Origin: Bacteroidota bacterium
Lineage (GTDB): Bacteria > Bacteroidota > Bacteroidia > Chitinophagales > Chitinophagaceae
NCBI GenBank assembly: GCA_018268035.1
Contig: JAFDXI010000042.1
Span: 1 to 64,000 of the forward strand
Direction: 5' to 3'
Length of the DNA stretch: 64,000 nt
The notes beneath the pieces are model-generated. The model was not told the DNA's origin and made no database searches. It saw only the letters and a program-made list of their open reading frames with translations. Shown piece by piece: positions 9,175 to 17,568 of this stretch (the first letter of the stretch is position 1; the number at the start of each line of letters is the position of its first letter). The translations under genes and the position numbers were made by a program.

Positions 9175-10128
9175 TCATATTTCATTTTCATTATTGAAAT
9201 TATTGGAGAGTGTATGCATTGACCTGACTACCTGGCTTTCCTGCTTGAAAAAAATAAAAAGAAAATAAAGAGAAGAAACAGCAATCAGACCCCAGTATAT
9301 TGGGACAGAGCCACTATCTTTTAATGCATCTTCAGTAAGCAATCCCTGTCTGCTCAAAGCATACAATTGTGTTACTCCAAAAGCATTATATAAAAAATGC
9401 GCAATGGATGCAAGCCATAAATTTTTACTGTAATAAAAAATATACCCGATAATTAACCCCAAAGCAAGCCTTGATAAAAAACCATAATAGGAAAAATGAA
9501 AAGCGCTGAACAGGATACTTGTAATGATGATACCAATAAAAACATTTTTTGTAAGCTTTATCATTACCTGTTGCAAAGCACCGCGGAACAACATCTCTTC
9601 AAAAATAGCAGGCAACAATGCGATGATGATAAGGGATACAATATAATCCTGCACATTTTTCATATCTGCCAACACCATCATTTCTTTTGTGTATTCATTC
9701 TCGAGATTTTTGAAATAAGCTTCTGTTGGCTTTGAAAGTGGTATCATAGTATTCACTTCACTTAAAACATTGCTCAGCAATGAACCCATCAGCATAATAC
9801 CAATAATGATGAAAACCTGTTTACCACTGATACCGTTGTTAAAACCAATAAAGTTCACTGGTTTTTTACTCATGATTTTTGCAAAAATGAAAACAGGTAA
9901 AGGCATCGCAAAGAAGGTGCTGGCAATCTGAATCAGTCTTGAAACATTAACATTTTTGGGATCTTTTAATGCATCCGGAACACTCATAAAAGGAACATTC
10001 AACATCAGTTTTGCGAGGCCAATCGAAATAAAACTACCTAAAATTAAACCGACACCACACAACATTAATAAATAAGCAAGCTGTGACCATGCCGGATATT
10101 GTGGTTTTTGCGAATCATAATCAAACAT
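9175..10128 (-). CDS. CPBP-family intramembrane metalloprotease
   Basis: A 317-residue polytopic membrane protein of the CAAX protease / bacteriocin-processing (CPBP, ABI) family. The three catalytic motifs are present: EEMLFRG (about residue 177), FSAFHFSYYG and the later HFLYNAFG. These supply the glutamates and histidines that bind the metal. Around six to eight hydrophobic segments are visible. Substrates of bacterial members are mostly unknown. It is transcribed divergently from dusB. Confidence 0.85.
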   Translation of the reverse strand: MFDYDSQKPQYPAWSQLAYLLMLCGVGLILGSFISIGLAKLMLNVPFMSVPDALKDPKNVNVSRLIQIASTFFAMPLPVFIFAKIMSKKPVNFIGFNNGISGKQVFIIIGIMLMGSLLSNVLSEVNTMIPLSKPTEAYFKNLENEYTKEMMVLADMKNVQDYIVSLIIIALLPAIFEEMLFRGALQQVMIKLTKNVFIGIIITSILFSAFHFSYYGFLSRLALGLIIGYIFYYSKNLWLASIAHFLYNAFGVTQLYALSRQGLLTEDALKDSGSVPIYWGLIAVSSLYFLFIFFKQESQVVRSMHTLSNNFNNENEI

Positions 10129-10212
10129 AAAAATTGTATAGCTTAAATTTGCCGTTCAAATTTATAGGAGTAAGCGCATACCACTATAATTAATTTGATC
10201 AGTGAATAGAAT

Positions 10213-11250
10213 ATGATTAAAATCGGCAACATAACATTACCGGAATTTCCATTACTCCTGGCACCAATGGAAGATGTGAGCGACCCACCTTTTCGTGCAG
10301 TGTGTAAAGACAATGGAGCTGATTTAATGTTTACAGAATTTATTTCAAGTGAAGGCCTGATACGCGATGCCATCAAGAGCAGGCAAAAACTCGATGTCTT
10401 TGACTATGAAAAACCAATAGGCATACAGATTTTTGGCGGTGATGAAGAAGCGATGGCAATGAGTGCAAAAATTGTAGATACAGTGAGCCCTGATTTACTT
10501 GATATCAATTTTGGTTGCCCTGTAAAAAAAGTTGTGAGCAAAGGTGCAGGCGCTGCAGTATTGAAAGATGTGGATTTGATGGTAAGATTAACTAAAGCCT
10601 GTGTTGATTCTACCACTTTACCGGTTACTGTGAAAACAAGGTTGGGTTGGGATGATAACAGCAAAAATATTGTGGAAGTGGCTGAGCGTTTGCAGGATAC
10701 TGGCATAAAAGCTTTATCCATACACGGCAGAACACGGAGCCAGTTGTATAAAGGCGAAGCAGATTGGACACTGATTGCAGCAGTAAAAAATAATCCACGC
10801 ATTCATATTCCTATTTTTGGTAATGGAGATATTGATTCACCGGATAAAGCATTGGAATATAAAAACCGTTATGGTGTTGATGGCATCATGATTGGCCGTG
10901 CAGCCATTGGTTATCCCTGGGTGTTTAATGAGATAAAATATTTTTTGTCAACAGGAAAACATTTATCACCACCTACTATCGAACAAAGAATATCAGTAAT
11001 AAAAAAACACCTTCAACGCAGCTTGGAATGGAAGGGACAGACATTAGGCATACTCGAAATGCGCAGGCATTATGCCAACTACCTGAAAGGTATCCCACAT
11101 ATTAAAGAATACAGGACAAAACTGGTAACACTGAAAGAACCAGAAATGATTTTTGAATTACTGGATGAGATAAGTGCACAATATAAAGATGTGGAATTAG
11201 AAAGTGGGAAAATAAATATCAGTGAACTTGCCTATAGTTGCAGCGCGTAA
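10213..11250 (+). CDS. dusB: tRNA-dihydrouridine synthase DusB
   Basis: An FMN enzyme that reduces uridine to dihydrouridine in tRNA using NADPH. The 345-residue protein starts with the typical TIM-barrel opening LLLAPMEDVSDPPFR and carries the active-site cysteine in DINFGCPVKKVV, with the FMN-binding segments KTRLGWDD, SIHGRTRSQLYKG and FGNGDI. The C-terminal helical tRNA-binding domain includes MRRHYANYLKG. The length matches DusB. It stands alone, divergent from the CPBP protease gene. Confidence 0.93.
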   Translation: MIKIGNITLPEFPLLLAPMEDVSDPPFRAVCKDNGADLMFTEFISSEGLIRDAIKSRQKLDVFDYEKPIGIQIFGGDEEAMAMSAKIVDTVSPDLLDINFGCPVKKVVSKGAGAAVLKDVDLMVRLTKACVDSTTLPVTVKTRLGWDDNSKNIVEVAERLQDTGIKALSIHGRTRSQLYKGEADWTLIAAVKNNPRIHIPIFGNGDIDSPDKALEYKNRYGVDGIMIGRAAIGYPWVFNEIKYFLSTGKHLSPPTIEQRISVIKKHLQRSLEWKGQTLGILEMRRHYANYLKGIPHIKEYRTKLVTLKEPEMIFELLDEISAQYKDVELESGKINISELAYSCSA

Positions 11251-11406
11251 GAGAATTCCTGTATTAAACAGGATCATGGAAAAATCAACCATTTTTATTC
11301 GACATTTTCAGAGGTATAAAATTGAAATTGTATCCTGATTTATTTTATCGCAATTTTGAAATTATCTGATTTGAAAAAAGTATTTTAGTGTACTAAAAAT
11401 CCCATC

Positions 11407-12237
11407 ATGCAAACCTTGCTGGTACCAACAGATTTTTCAAAGAATGCTTATAATGCTGCCTTATATGCAATTGCATTGGCAGAGGATATCCAATCATCAA
11501 AAATCATTTTGTACAATGCGTATGAACCTTATGTGGCAGAAGACCCCGAGCTTGGTATGCCTATACAAATGGATTTAGAAGAATTCAGAAAAATAAGTAC
11601 TTCAGGCCTGGCAAAAATGAAAGAGGTATTGGAGCAAAGATTACCAGCCTCTTTAGAATTAGTTTGCGAAAGTGAATATAATTTAGTTACAACAGGTATT
11701 ATCTCTGCCTGTAAAAGACATCAGGCTGATTTAATAGTAATGGGTATCAGAGGTGCAGGTACAAAACTGGAAGAAGCTATCATCGGCAGCACTTCTATTG
11801 ATGTGGCAAGAGAAAGTAAAACACCGGTAATCATCGTACCTGCAGATGCTTCATTTTCTAAATTGAAAAAAGTTTTATTGGCCCTCGATTTCAAAAAGAC
11901 AGCAGGTGAAACTGCTGCAGCAGCTATCAAAAAACTTTTGACTGATACAAATGCCAGCCTTGATGTGCTACATGTTGAAATCAATAAATCACATGAAACT
12001 ACTGCAAGCGATCATGAGACATTTGAATCTTTATTTAATGATTATAACCCGCAGTTTCATTTTGTAAAAGGAAATAGTTTTACCGAAGCAATTGACTCAT
12101 TCGCCATTGAAAACAAAACAGACTTAATCATTGTAATACCAAAAAAACATGGTTTATTTGAAGGCATATTTAAACCAAGCCATACCAAAGCACTGGCTTT
12201 TCATAGCCATATTCCGGTTATGACTTTGCAAGAATAA
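11407..12237 (+). CDS. Tandem universal stress protein (UspA family)
   Basis: A 276-residue cytosolic protein made of two Usp domains. The first (residues 1-145) begins TLLVPTDFSKNAYNAALYA and has the nucleotide-loop motif VMGIRGAGTKLEEAIIGSTS, close to the G-x2-G-x9-G-S/T ATP signature. The second (about 150-276) begins KKVLLALDFKK and has a degenerate loop (IPKKHGLFEGIFKPSHTKAL). Tandem Usps are common in Bacteroidota. It is a single gene ahead of an M28 peptidase with a 34-bp gap; joint transcription is possible. Confidence 0.88.
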   Translation: MQTLLVPTDFSKNAYNAALYAIALAEDIQSSKIILYNAYEPYVAEDPELGMPIQMDLEEFRKISTSGLAKMKEVLEQRLPASLELVCESEYNLVTTGIISACKRHQADLIVMGIRGAGTKLEEAIIGSTSIDVARESKTPVIIVPADASFSKLKKVLLALDFKKTAGETAAAAIKKLLTDTNASLDVLHVEINKSHETTASDHETFESLFNDYNPQFHFVKGNSFTEAIDSFAIENKTDLIIVIPKKHGLFEGIFKPSHTKALAFHSHIPVMTLQE

Positions 12238-12271
12238 TCGTGCCATTACAATATTTTGAATTCAACATTTT

Positions 12272-13654
12272 ATGAAAAAAATATTTTTCGTTTTTATTTT
12301 TTTGCCGCTTTTCAATTTTGCTCAAACTACCGTGGATGATTCATTGTTTATACATAAAATAGCAGTGGATATTTTAAGTAGTGATGCAGCATATAACAAT
12401 CTTTTTTATCTCACCAAAAAAATAGGTGGCAGGCTTTCAGGTTCAACTAACATGTACAAAGCTGAACAATGGGGCAAAAAAGTTTTAACTGAGACAGGTG
12501 CAGATAATGTAATCATGCAGGAATGTTTGGTTCCCCATTGGATACGAGGTGGTACAGATAAAACATTCATCACTTATAAAAATGAAAAAGGGCAACAACA
12601 GCGCTATGACCTGAATGTGCTTGCCTTAGGTAATTCAGAAGGCAGCGGGCCAAAAGGTGTTACTGCACCTGTAGTAAGGGTAAATAATTTTGACGACCTG
12701 GAAGCAAAGAAAAATGAACTGAAAGGCAAAATTGTTTTTTACAATGTTTCGTTTGATGACACAATAATCAACACCTTTCAGACTTATGGCAAGAATGTAA
12801 TTTATCGTAGTATAGGTGCAAGCCGTGCTGCCAAATATGGCGCTATTGGTATGATGATGCGGAGCATGAGCAATACACCTGGTAATTTTCCTCACACCGG
12901 CTCTATGCATTATCTTGATTCAATAAAAAAGATACCTGCTGTCGCAATGGGATTAGATGATGTGAAAAAATTAAATGCATTACTTGACAAAAATATTTCA
13001 CTGACTGCTACAATTATAACTAATGGTAAGATGTTGCCCGATACAATAGCACATAATGTAATTGGAGTATTAACAGGCAGCGAACATCCAGAACAAATTA
13101 TTACCATCGGTGGCCATCTTGATAGCTGGGATCCTGCAGAAGGTGCTAATGATGATGGAACAGGTATAGTGCAGACAATTGAAATTTTAAGAGTATTCAA
13201 AGCATTACATTATCAGCCAAAACACACCATTCATTTTGTGTTTTTTGCCAATGAAGAAAATGGAACCCGTGGTGGAATAAAATATGCAGAAGCTGCCAAA
13301 CTAAATAATGAACAACACATCTTCGCACTTGAAAGTGATGCCGGTGGTTTCACGCCAAGAGGTTTTGGCTTTGAATGCAATGATGTTGTTTGGGAAAAAA
13401 TAAATAGCTGGAGGCCTTTATTTACTCCTTATTATGGAGATCGTTTTCAAAGAGGGGGAGATGGTGCAGATATTGGATACCTCAGGGAAATTTTTGGAAC
13501 TATAACTGCAGGGTTGATGCCAGACAGTCAACGTTATTTTTTTATTCATCATGCCCCATCAGATGTGTTTGAAAACGTTGATATCAGAGAAATGAAATTA
13601 GGCGCTATCAACATGGCCGCATTGATTTATTTAATTGATAAATACGGGTTGTGA
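12272..13654 (+). CDS. M28-family secreted metallopeptidase
   Basis: A 460-residue zinc aminopeptidase-like protein with a signal peptide (MKKIFFVFIFLPLFNFAQ). An inserted PA-like domain lies at roughly residues 115-250. The catalytic domain shows GGHLDSWD (His282, Asp284), the bridging Asp in GANDDGTG (about 294), the catalytic Glu pair in FANEENGTRGG (328-329), ESDAGG and the last histidine near HHAPSDVFENVD. All expected M28 metal ligands appear present. It probably trims peptides in the periplasm. Confidence 0.9.
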   Translation: MKKIFFVFIFLPLFNFAQTTVDDSLFIHKIAVDILSSDAAYNNLFYLTKKIGGRLSGSTNMYKAEQWGKKVLTETGADNVIMQECLVPHWIRGGTDKTFITYKNEKGQQQRYDLNVLALGNSEGSGPKGVTAPVVRVNNFDDLEAKKNELKGKIVFYNVSFDDTIINTFQTYGKNVIYRSIGASRAAKYGAIGMMMRSMSNTPGNFPHTGSMHYLDSIKKIPAVAMGLDDVKKLNALLDKNISLTATIITNGKMLPDTIAHNVIGVLTGSEHPEQIITIGGHLDSWDPAEGANDDGTGIVQTIEILRVFKALHYQPKHTIHFVFFANEENGTRGGIKYAEAAKLNNEQHIFALESDAGGFTPRGFGFECNDVVWEKINSWRPLFTPYYGDRFQRGGDGADIGYLREIFGTITAGLMPDSQRYFFIHHAPSDVFENVDIREMKLGAINMAALIYLIDKYGL

Positions 13655-13655
13655 A

Positions 13656-13694
13656 AAAAAATATTGACATCAAATAAAGACATCAATATTTTTT
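13656..13694. terminator. Bidirectional AT-rich terminator
   Basis: A 12-bp inverted repeat (AAAAAATATTGA at 13656-13667 with its complement at 13683-13694) with a 15-base loop lies between the convergent M28 peptidase and lipoprotein genes. T runs close both strands, so it could end transcription from either side. Confidence 0.55.
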
Positions 13695-13722
13695 AAATAA
13701 AGTTTGCTGCAATACATCCGGT

Positions 13723-14694
13723 CTATTGCAAAACCTGTAGCATCTGGTCAGAAAGTTTTATAGCCTTCCCTTTTATATTTGAGCCATTATAAAAAATTGC
13801 CCAGGGAGTATTACCGGTAATTTCATTTACAGTTTGAGTAAATAATGTATAAGAGTTGGTTCTGATACCTATCTCATTACACATCACCTGTTTTTTATTA
13901 CATGCATTCATATAAGCCTGTGATGCTGTTGCAAATCCATTACCACACCTGATTGTGTTGTACCAATGTACATTGCTATAATCGTAATTTATTTTCTTAG
14001 CCCCGGCAATAAATGTATTGACAATATTGAGCAGCCCGTTATAATCATTATTTAAACCAACATAGTATTTTTTACTCCATTGCATTTGGGCTGTTCCGGA
14101 TAACTGGGAATACGTCCAACGTTGCAATGATCCTGAAGTAATACCTCCATCGGCAATCTTAAAACCATATTTATGTCCCACTGTTGTAATGATAGAAAGC
14201 TCCTTAATATAATCCTGCAAATTAGATCCATGCTGCACCTGGTAATCCCATTCGTTTTCAACAGCGATAAAAGGAACTTTGCTTTTTCGATCTGAATAAT
14301 ATTTAAAGAATGCATCTGCCTGTGATTTCAACATGACTGTATCTTTCCCATTTGGAAAATCCCTGTATCCATTAATATCATTTTCCCAATTCACAATGAC
14401 CTGCACATTGTATCCATCATTCATGTATTTATCAATTAGCTTATTAACTGTATTTGTAGAAAGTGAAATTCCTAACCTTATGGTATTGACGCCCGCTAAA
14501 CTCATATCTGATTTGGTATCATCATAATTTGTATCATCTTCAGCCAATCCATAAGTTGTAACAACAGCTTTTTGTGCCTGTTCAATTGACTGGGATGCAA
14601 CACTACCATTTTGCAGGGGCAAACTTTCCTGTTTAGTGCAGGCAATAAAGCATAAAATAGCAAATAAAAAAATGCTGGCTTTGCGGTTTAACAT
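13723..14694 (-). CDS. Lipoprotein with glycoside-hydrolase-like TIM barrel
   Basis: A 323-residue exported lipoprotein; the start at 14694 is preferred over 14727 because it gives a compact lipoprotein signal ending in LCFIACTK. The body looks like a clan-A glycosidase barrel: TIRLGISLSTNTVNKLIDKY, then IAVENEWDY, HKYGFKIADGGI, SNVHWYN and CNEIGIRTNS. The Glu in VENEWD and the Glu in CNEIG sit where acid/base and nucleophile residues sit in clan A enzymes, but I cannot name the family. It converges with the M28 gene and has no polysaccharide-utilisation neighbours, so a substrate is unknown. Confidence 0.65.
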   Translation of the reverse strand: MLNRKASIFLFAILCFIACTKQESLPLQNGSVASQSIEQAQKAVVTTYGLAEDDTNYDDTKSDMSLAGVNTIRLGISLSTNTVNKLIDKYMNDGYNVQVIVNWENDINGYRDFPNGKDTVMLKSQADAFFKYYSDRKSKVPFIAVENEWDYQVQHGSNLQDYIKELSIITTVGHKYGFKIADGGITSGSLQRWTYSQLSGTAQMQWSKKYYVGLNNDYNGLLNIVNTFIAGAKKINYDYSNVHWYNTIRCGNGFATASQAYMNACNKKQVMCNEIGIRTNSYTLFTQTVNEITGNTPWAIFYNGSNIKGKAIKLSDQMLQVLQ

Positions 14695-14989
14695 AAAAGT
14701 GGTTTTAAAAACCAAAGAAAAAATCATTGAGTGTAATGCAGGAAATGATCAAATAAAAAGCAATTCTTCAAACAAATTTTTATAACTATAAAATCTATCA
14801 ACTATGCTGCTCAATTTTCCCTTCGGCAATTTTGGCATCCACAATCAAGAATTATGCCGTATATATCAATTTCTGAAACAATATTCGTTCACAAAAAACA
14901 GATAGAAATTTGATAATTTATAAAACGATATAGCAGAGCAGAGATAATACTAAATTGTACTATTTACCTGTATAAAAATTTTACAGTAT

Positions 14990-15801
14990 TTAATTTTTCT
15001 CCAACATCAAAAAAATCCAGTTATCCTTTTTCAGTTTCTTACATATATTAAATTGATGAAACGATGCAACCTGAAGGACAATTTCTTCATCTTTTGCCAG
15101 TAAACCACTTAATAAAAGTAACCCTCTGCTGTTAAGATGTATCCCGAAAGCTGGAAAATTGTCGAGGATAATATTACGGGTAATATTGGCCAGAATAATG
15201 TCAAAAACTTTATCAGTTGCAATATGATCCGCCAAAAAAAGATCAATTGCTCCGGCATTATTTCTTTTCAATTTTCTGCTGCGTTTTCAATGCTTGAAGG
15301 ATCATTATCTATTGCAGTGATTGCAGCGGCCCCAAGTTTATGTGCAAGGATTGCCAATACACCTGTACCGGTTCCAAAATCCAAAACCATTTTATCAGAA
15401 AAATTAGTTTGTTGCATTTGCTGCACCATCAAAAATGTTGTTGCATGATGACCGGTTCCAAAACTCATCTTTGGGGTAATAATTATTTCATGAGCAATCT
15501 CTTTTATTGGTGGATGGAATGCCGCCCTGATAACCCAGTCATTAATAACAATAGGTTGAAAATTTGATTCCCATATTGCATTCCAGTTGGTATCAGCGAT
15601 TTTATTAATCTCGAATTGAAGTTTGAATTGCAAAGCGAGTAATTGAATTTCCGCTTCATCAAACAAAGCTGAATCAATATAAGCTTTCAGTTGGTTATCA
15701 GTTTCTTCAAAACCTTCATACTGTTGATCAGATAGCAGTGCTATCAATATTTCACCTGTATCTTTTGATATGCCTGAAAAATTCACTTCGTAATAACTCA
15801 T
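14990..15801 (-). pseudogene. prmA: Ribosomal protein L11 methyltransferase PrmA, frameshifted
   Basis: PrmA trimethylates ribosomal protein L11 using S-adenosylmethionine. Residues from 15801 to 15268 encode the N-terminal domain and the SAM-binding motif (MVLDFGTGTGVLAILAHKLG, then AIDNDPSSIENAAEN) and then hit a TGA. The remaining part continues in another frame from about 15271 to 14990 (KRNNAGAIDLFLADHI, then FDIILANITRNII and a normal C-terminus). Adding one base near 15271 joins both parts into a protein of about 270 residues, the usual PrmA length. There is no standard slippery heptamer at the junction, so I read this as a one-base deletion or a sequencing error rather than programmed frameshifting. 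It is divergent from asnS. Confidence 0.85.
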
Positions 15802-15909
15802 CCTGTAAAGTAAGTACAGTGATTAAAACCAGCATAAAATTTTTTAGTAGCACTAAATACCACCTTTGCTACTCTGTACAAACTTATTCATCGTCTGCGT
15901 CTTAAACTT

Positions 15910-15917
15910 TATCTTTG
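15910..15917 (+). promoter_or_regulatory. Bacteroidota -7 element for asnS
   Basis: TATCTTTG matches the TAnnTTTG -7 consensus of the Bacteroidota housekeeping sigma factor and lies 22 bases before the asnS ATG. No convincing -33 TTTG is seen at the right distance. Confidence 0.5.
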
Positions 15918-15938
15918 CGCTCCTTTTTTTTGAATATT

Positions 15939-17378
15939 ATGTTTAACAAGAGAACAAAAATTAAAGAGTTATTATCCATTGAGCCTGATGGGCGGGAAGT
16001 AACCGTGATGGGTTGGGTGCGTAGTTTCCGCAACAACCAGTTTATTGCTGTCAATGATGGCAGCACTCACCAGAATTTGCAGGTTGTTGTATCCTTAGGT
16101 TTATTGAATGATGAAACATTAAAACGCATTACAGCCGGCGCTTCATTGAAAGTAACAGGAGAAATGGTTGCAAGTTTAGGCAAAGGTCAAAAGGTTGAAC
16201 TGAAAGCAAACACAGTTGAAATTTTAGGTGATTGTGATCCGGAAAAATATCCTTTGCAATTAAAAAACAGGCCTACACTCGAATACCTGAGAGAGAATGC
16301 ACACCTGCGTTTTCGCACCAATACATTTGGAGCAGTATTCCGTGTTCGTCATTCCATAGCTTATGCCATTCATAAATTTTTTAATGATAAGGGGTTTGTT
16401 TATATCCATACCCCAATTATATCAGCCAGTGATGCTGAAGGTGCAGGAGAAATGTTTCGTGTTACAACTTTACCTTTTGATAAAACACCAAGAAATGATG
16501 ATGGCAGTGTAAACTTTAAAGAAGATTTTTTTGGCAAAAGCACCAATCTTACAGTAAGTGGACAACTGGAGGCTGAATTAGGCGCAACAGCTTTTAGCGA
16601 TGTTTATACTTTTGGCCCCACATTTCGTGCAGAAAATTCCAATACTACAAGGCACCTTGCAGAGTTCTGGATGATAGAACCTGAAATGGCTTTTTATGAT
16701 ATTGAAGACAACATGGATCTTGCAGAAGAATTTATTAAATACATCATTCAATATGCTATTGACCATAACCGTGAAGACCTTGAATTACTTGCTCAACGCC
16801 TGATTGAAGAAGAAAAACAATTGCCACAGGATAAACGCAGCGAACTGGGATTAATTGAAAAACTGGAGTTTGTTTTAAATAATTCATTTGAGAGAATCAC
16901 CTATACAGAAGCAATTGATATTTTATTAAATAGTAACCATTATAAAAAGAAAAAATTTCAATATGAAGTGAAATGGGGTATTGATCTTCAAAGTGAACAT
17001 GAACGTTATCTGGTTGAAAAACACTTTAAAAAACCAGTAATCGTTACTGGATATCCTGCAGCCATTAAAGCTTTTTATATGCGAATGAATGAAGACGGAA
17101 AGACAGTAGCTGCAATGGACATCCTTGCGCCAGGCATTGGTGAAATTGTTGGTGGATCACAACGTGAAGAAAGATATAATAAACTCATTGAAAGAATGGC
17201 AGCCATGCATGTGCCTGTTGAAGAAATGCAATGGTATCTTGATATCCGTCGTTTTGGTTCTGTTCCGCATTCAGGTTTTGGTTTAGGATTTGAACGCATG
17301 GTTCAATTTGTAACAGGCATGACAAATATCCGCGACGTGATACCTTTTGCACGCACTCCAAAGAATTGTGAGTTTTAA
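15939..17378 (+). CDS. asnS: Asparaginyl-tRNA synthetase
   Basis: A class II aminoacyl-tRNA synthetase that charges tRNA-Asn. The chosen ATG at 15939 gives 479 residues; an upstream in-frame TTG at 15915 overlaps the promoter element and is rejected. The N-terminal OB fold contains [20 protein letters not shown]. The class II motifs follow: motif 1 around [14 protein letters not shown], motif 2 around [20 protein letters not shown] and motif 3 in [18 protein letters not shown]. The closing [13 protein letters not shown] distinguishes AsnS from AspS. It is followed by a clear terminator. Confidence 0.97.
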   Translation: MFNKRTKIKELLSIEPDGREVTVMGWVRSFRNNQFIAVNDGSTHQNLQVVVSLGLLNDETLKRITAGASLKVTGEMVASLGKGQKVELKANTVEILGDCDPEKYPLQLKNRPTLEYLRENAHLRFRTNTFGAVFRVRHSIAYAIHKFFNDKGFVYIHTPIISASDAEGAGEMFRVTTLPFDKTPRNDDGSVNFKEDFFGKSTNLTVSGQLEAELGATAFSDVYTFGPTFRAENSNTTRHLAEFWMIEPEMAFYDIEDNMDLAEEFIKYIIQYAIDHNREDLELLAQRLIEEEKQLPQDKRSELGLIEKLEFVLNNSFERITYTEAIDILLNSNHYKKKKFQYEVKWGIDLQSEHERYLVEKHFKKPVIVTGYPAAIKAFYMRMNEDGKTVAAMDILAPGIGEIVGGSQREERYNKLIERMAAMHVPVEEMQWYLDIRRFGSVPHSGFGLGFERMVQFVTGMTNIRDVIPFARTPKNCEF

Positions 17379-17400
17379 TTTTTAATAGTCCGCTTTATAT

Positions 17401-17441
17401 AAAACCCTGTGTATTTATTTTACACAGGGTTTTACTTTTTT
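17401..17441 (+). terminator. Rho-independent terminator after asnS
   Basis: A perfect 13-bp stem (AAAACCCTGTGTA at 17401-17413, complement at 17421-17433) with a 7-base loop is followed by ACTTTTTTAT. It begins 23 bases after the asnS stop. Confidence 0.88.
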
Positions 17442-17568
17442 ATATCTGTAAAATTTTTCTATCTTCCCAAACTGTAATCCACAACAAACCTGTTTTTGTA
17501 TTTTTACCAATAAGCAAACAGCATAACTGTAAAATAACCTGTCTTCATAAGTTTAAGAACAACACTGC

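Noticed and set aside
8945-9268. 107-residue plus-strand frame across the gap between the regulator and CPBP genes
   Set aside because: Overlaps both well-supported minus-strand genes and has no domain-like sequence.
11257-11273. TCCTGT-ATTAA-ACAGGA hairpin as a dusB terminator
   Set aside because: Only a 6-bp stem and no T tract follows.
15250-15290. Programmed -1 frameshift in prmA
   Set aside because: No X-XXY-YYZ slippery heptamer in the right frame and PrmA is not known to use recoding; a one-base deletion or error is simpler.
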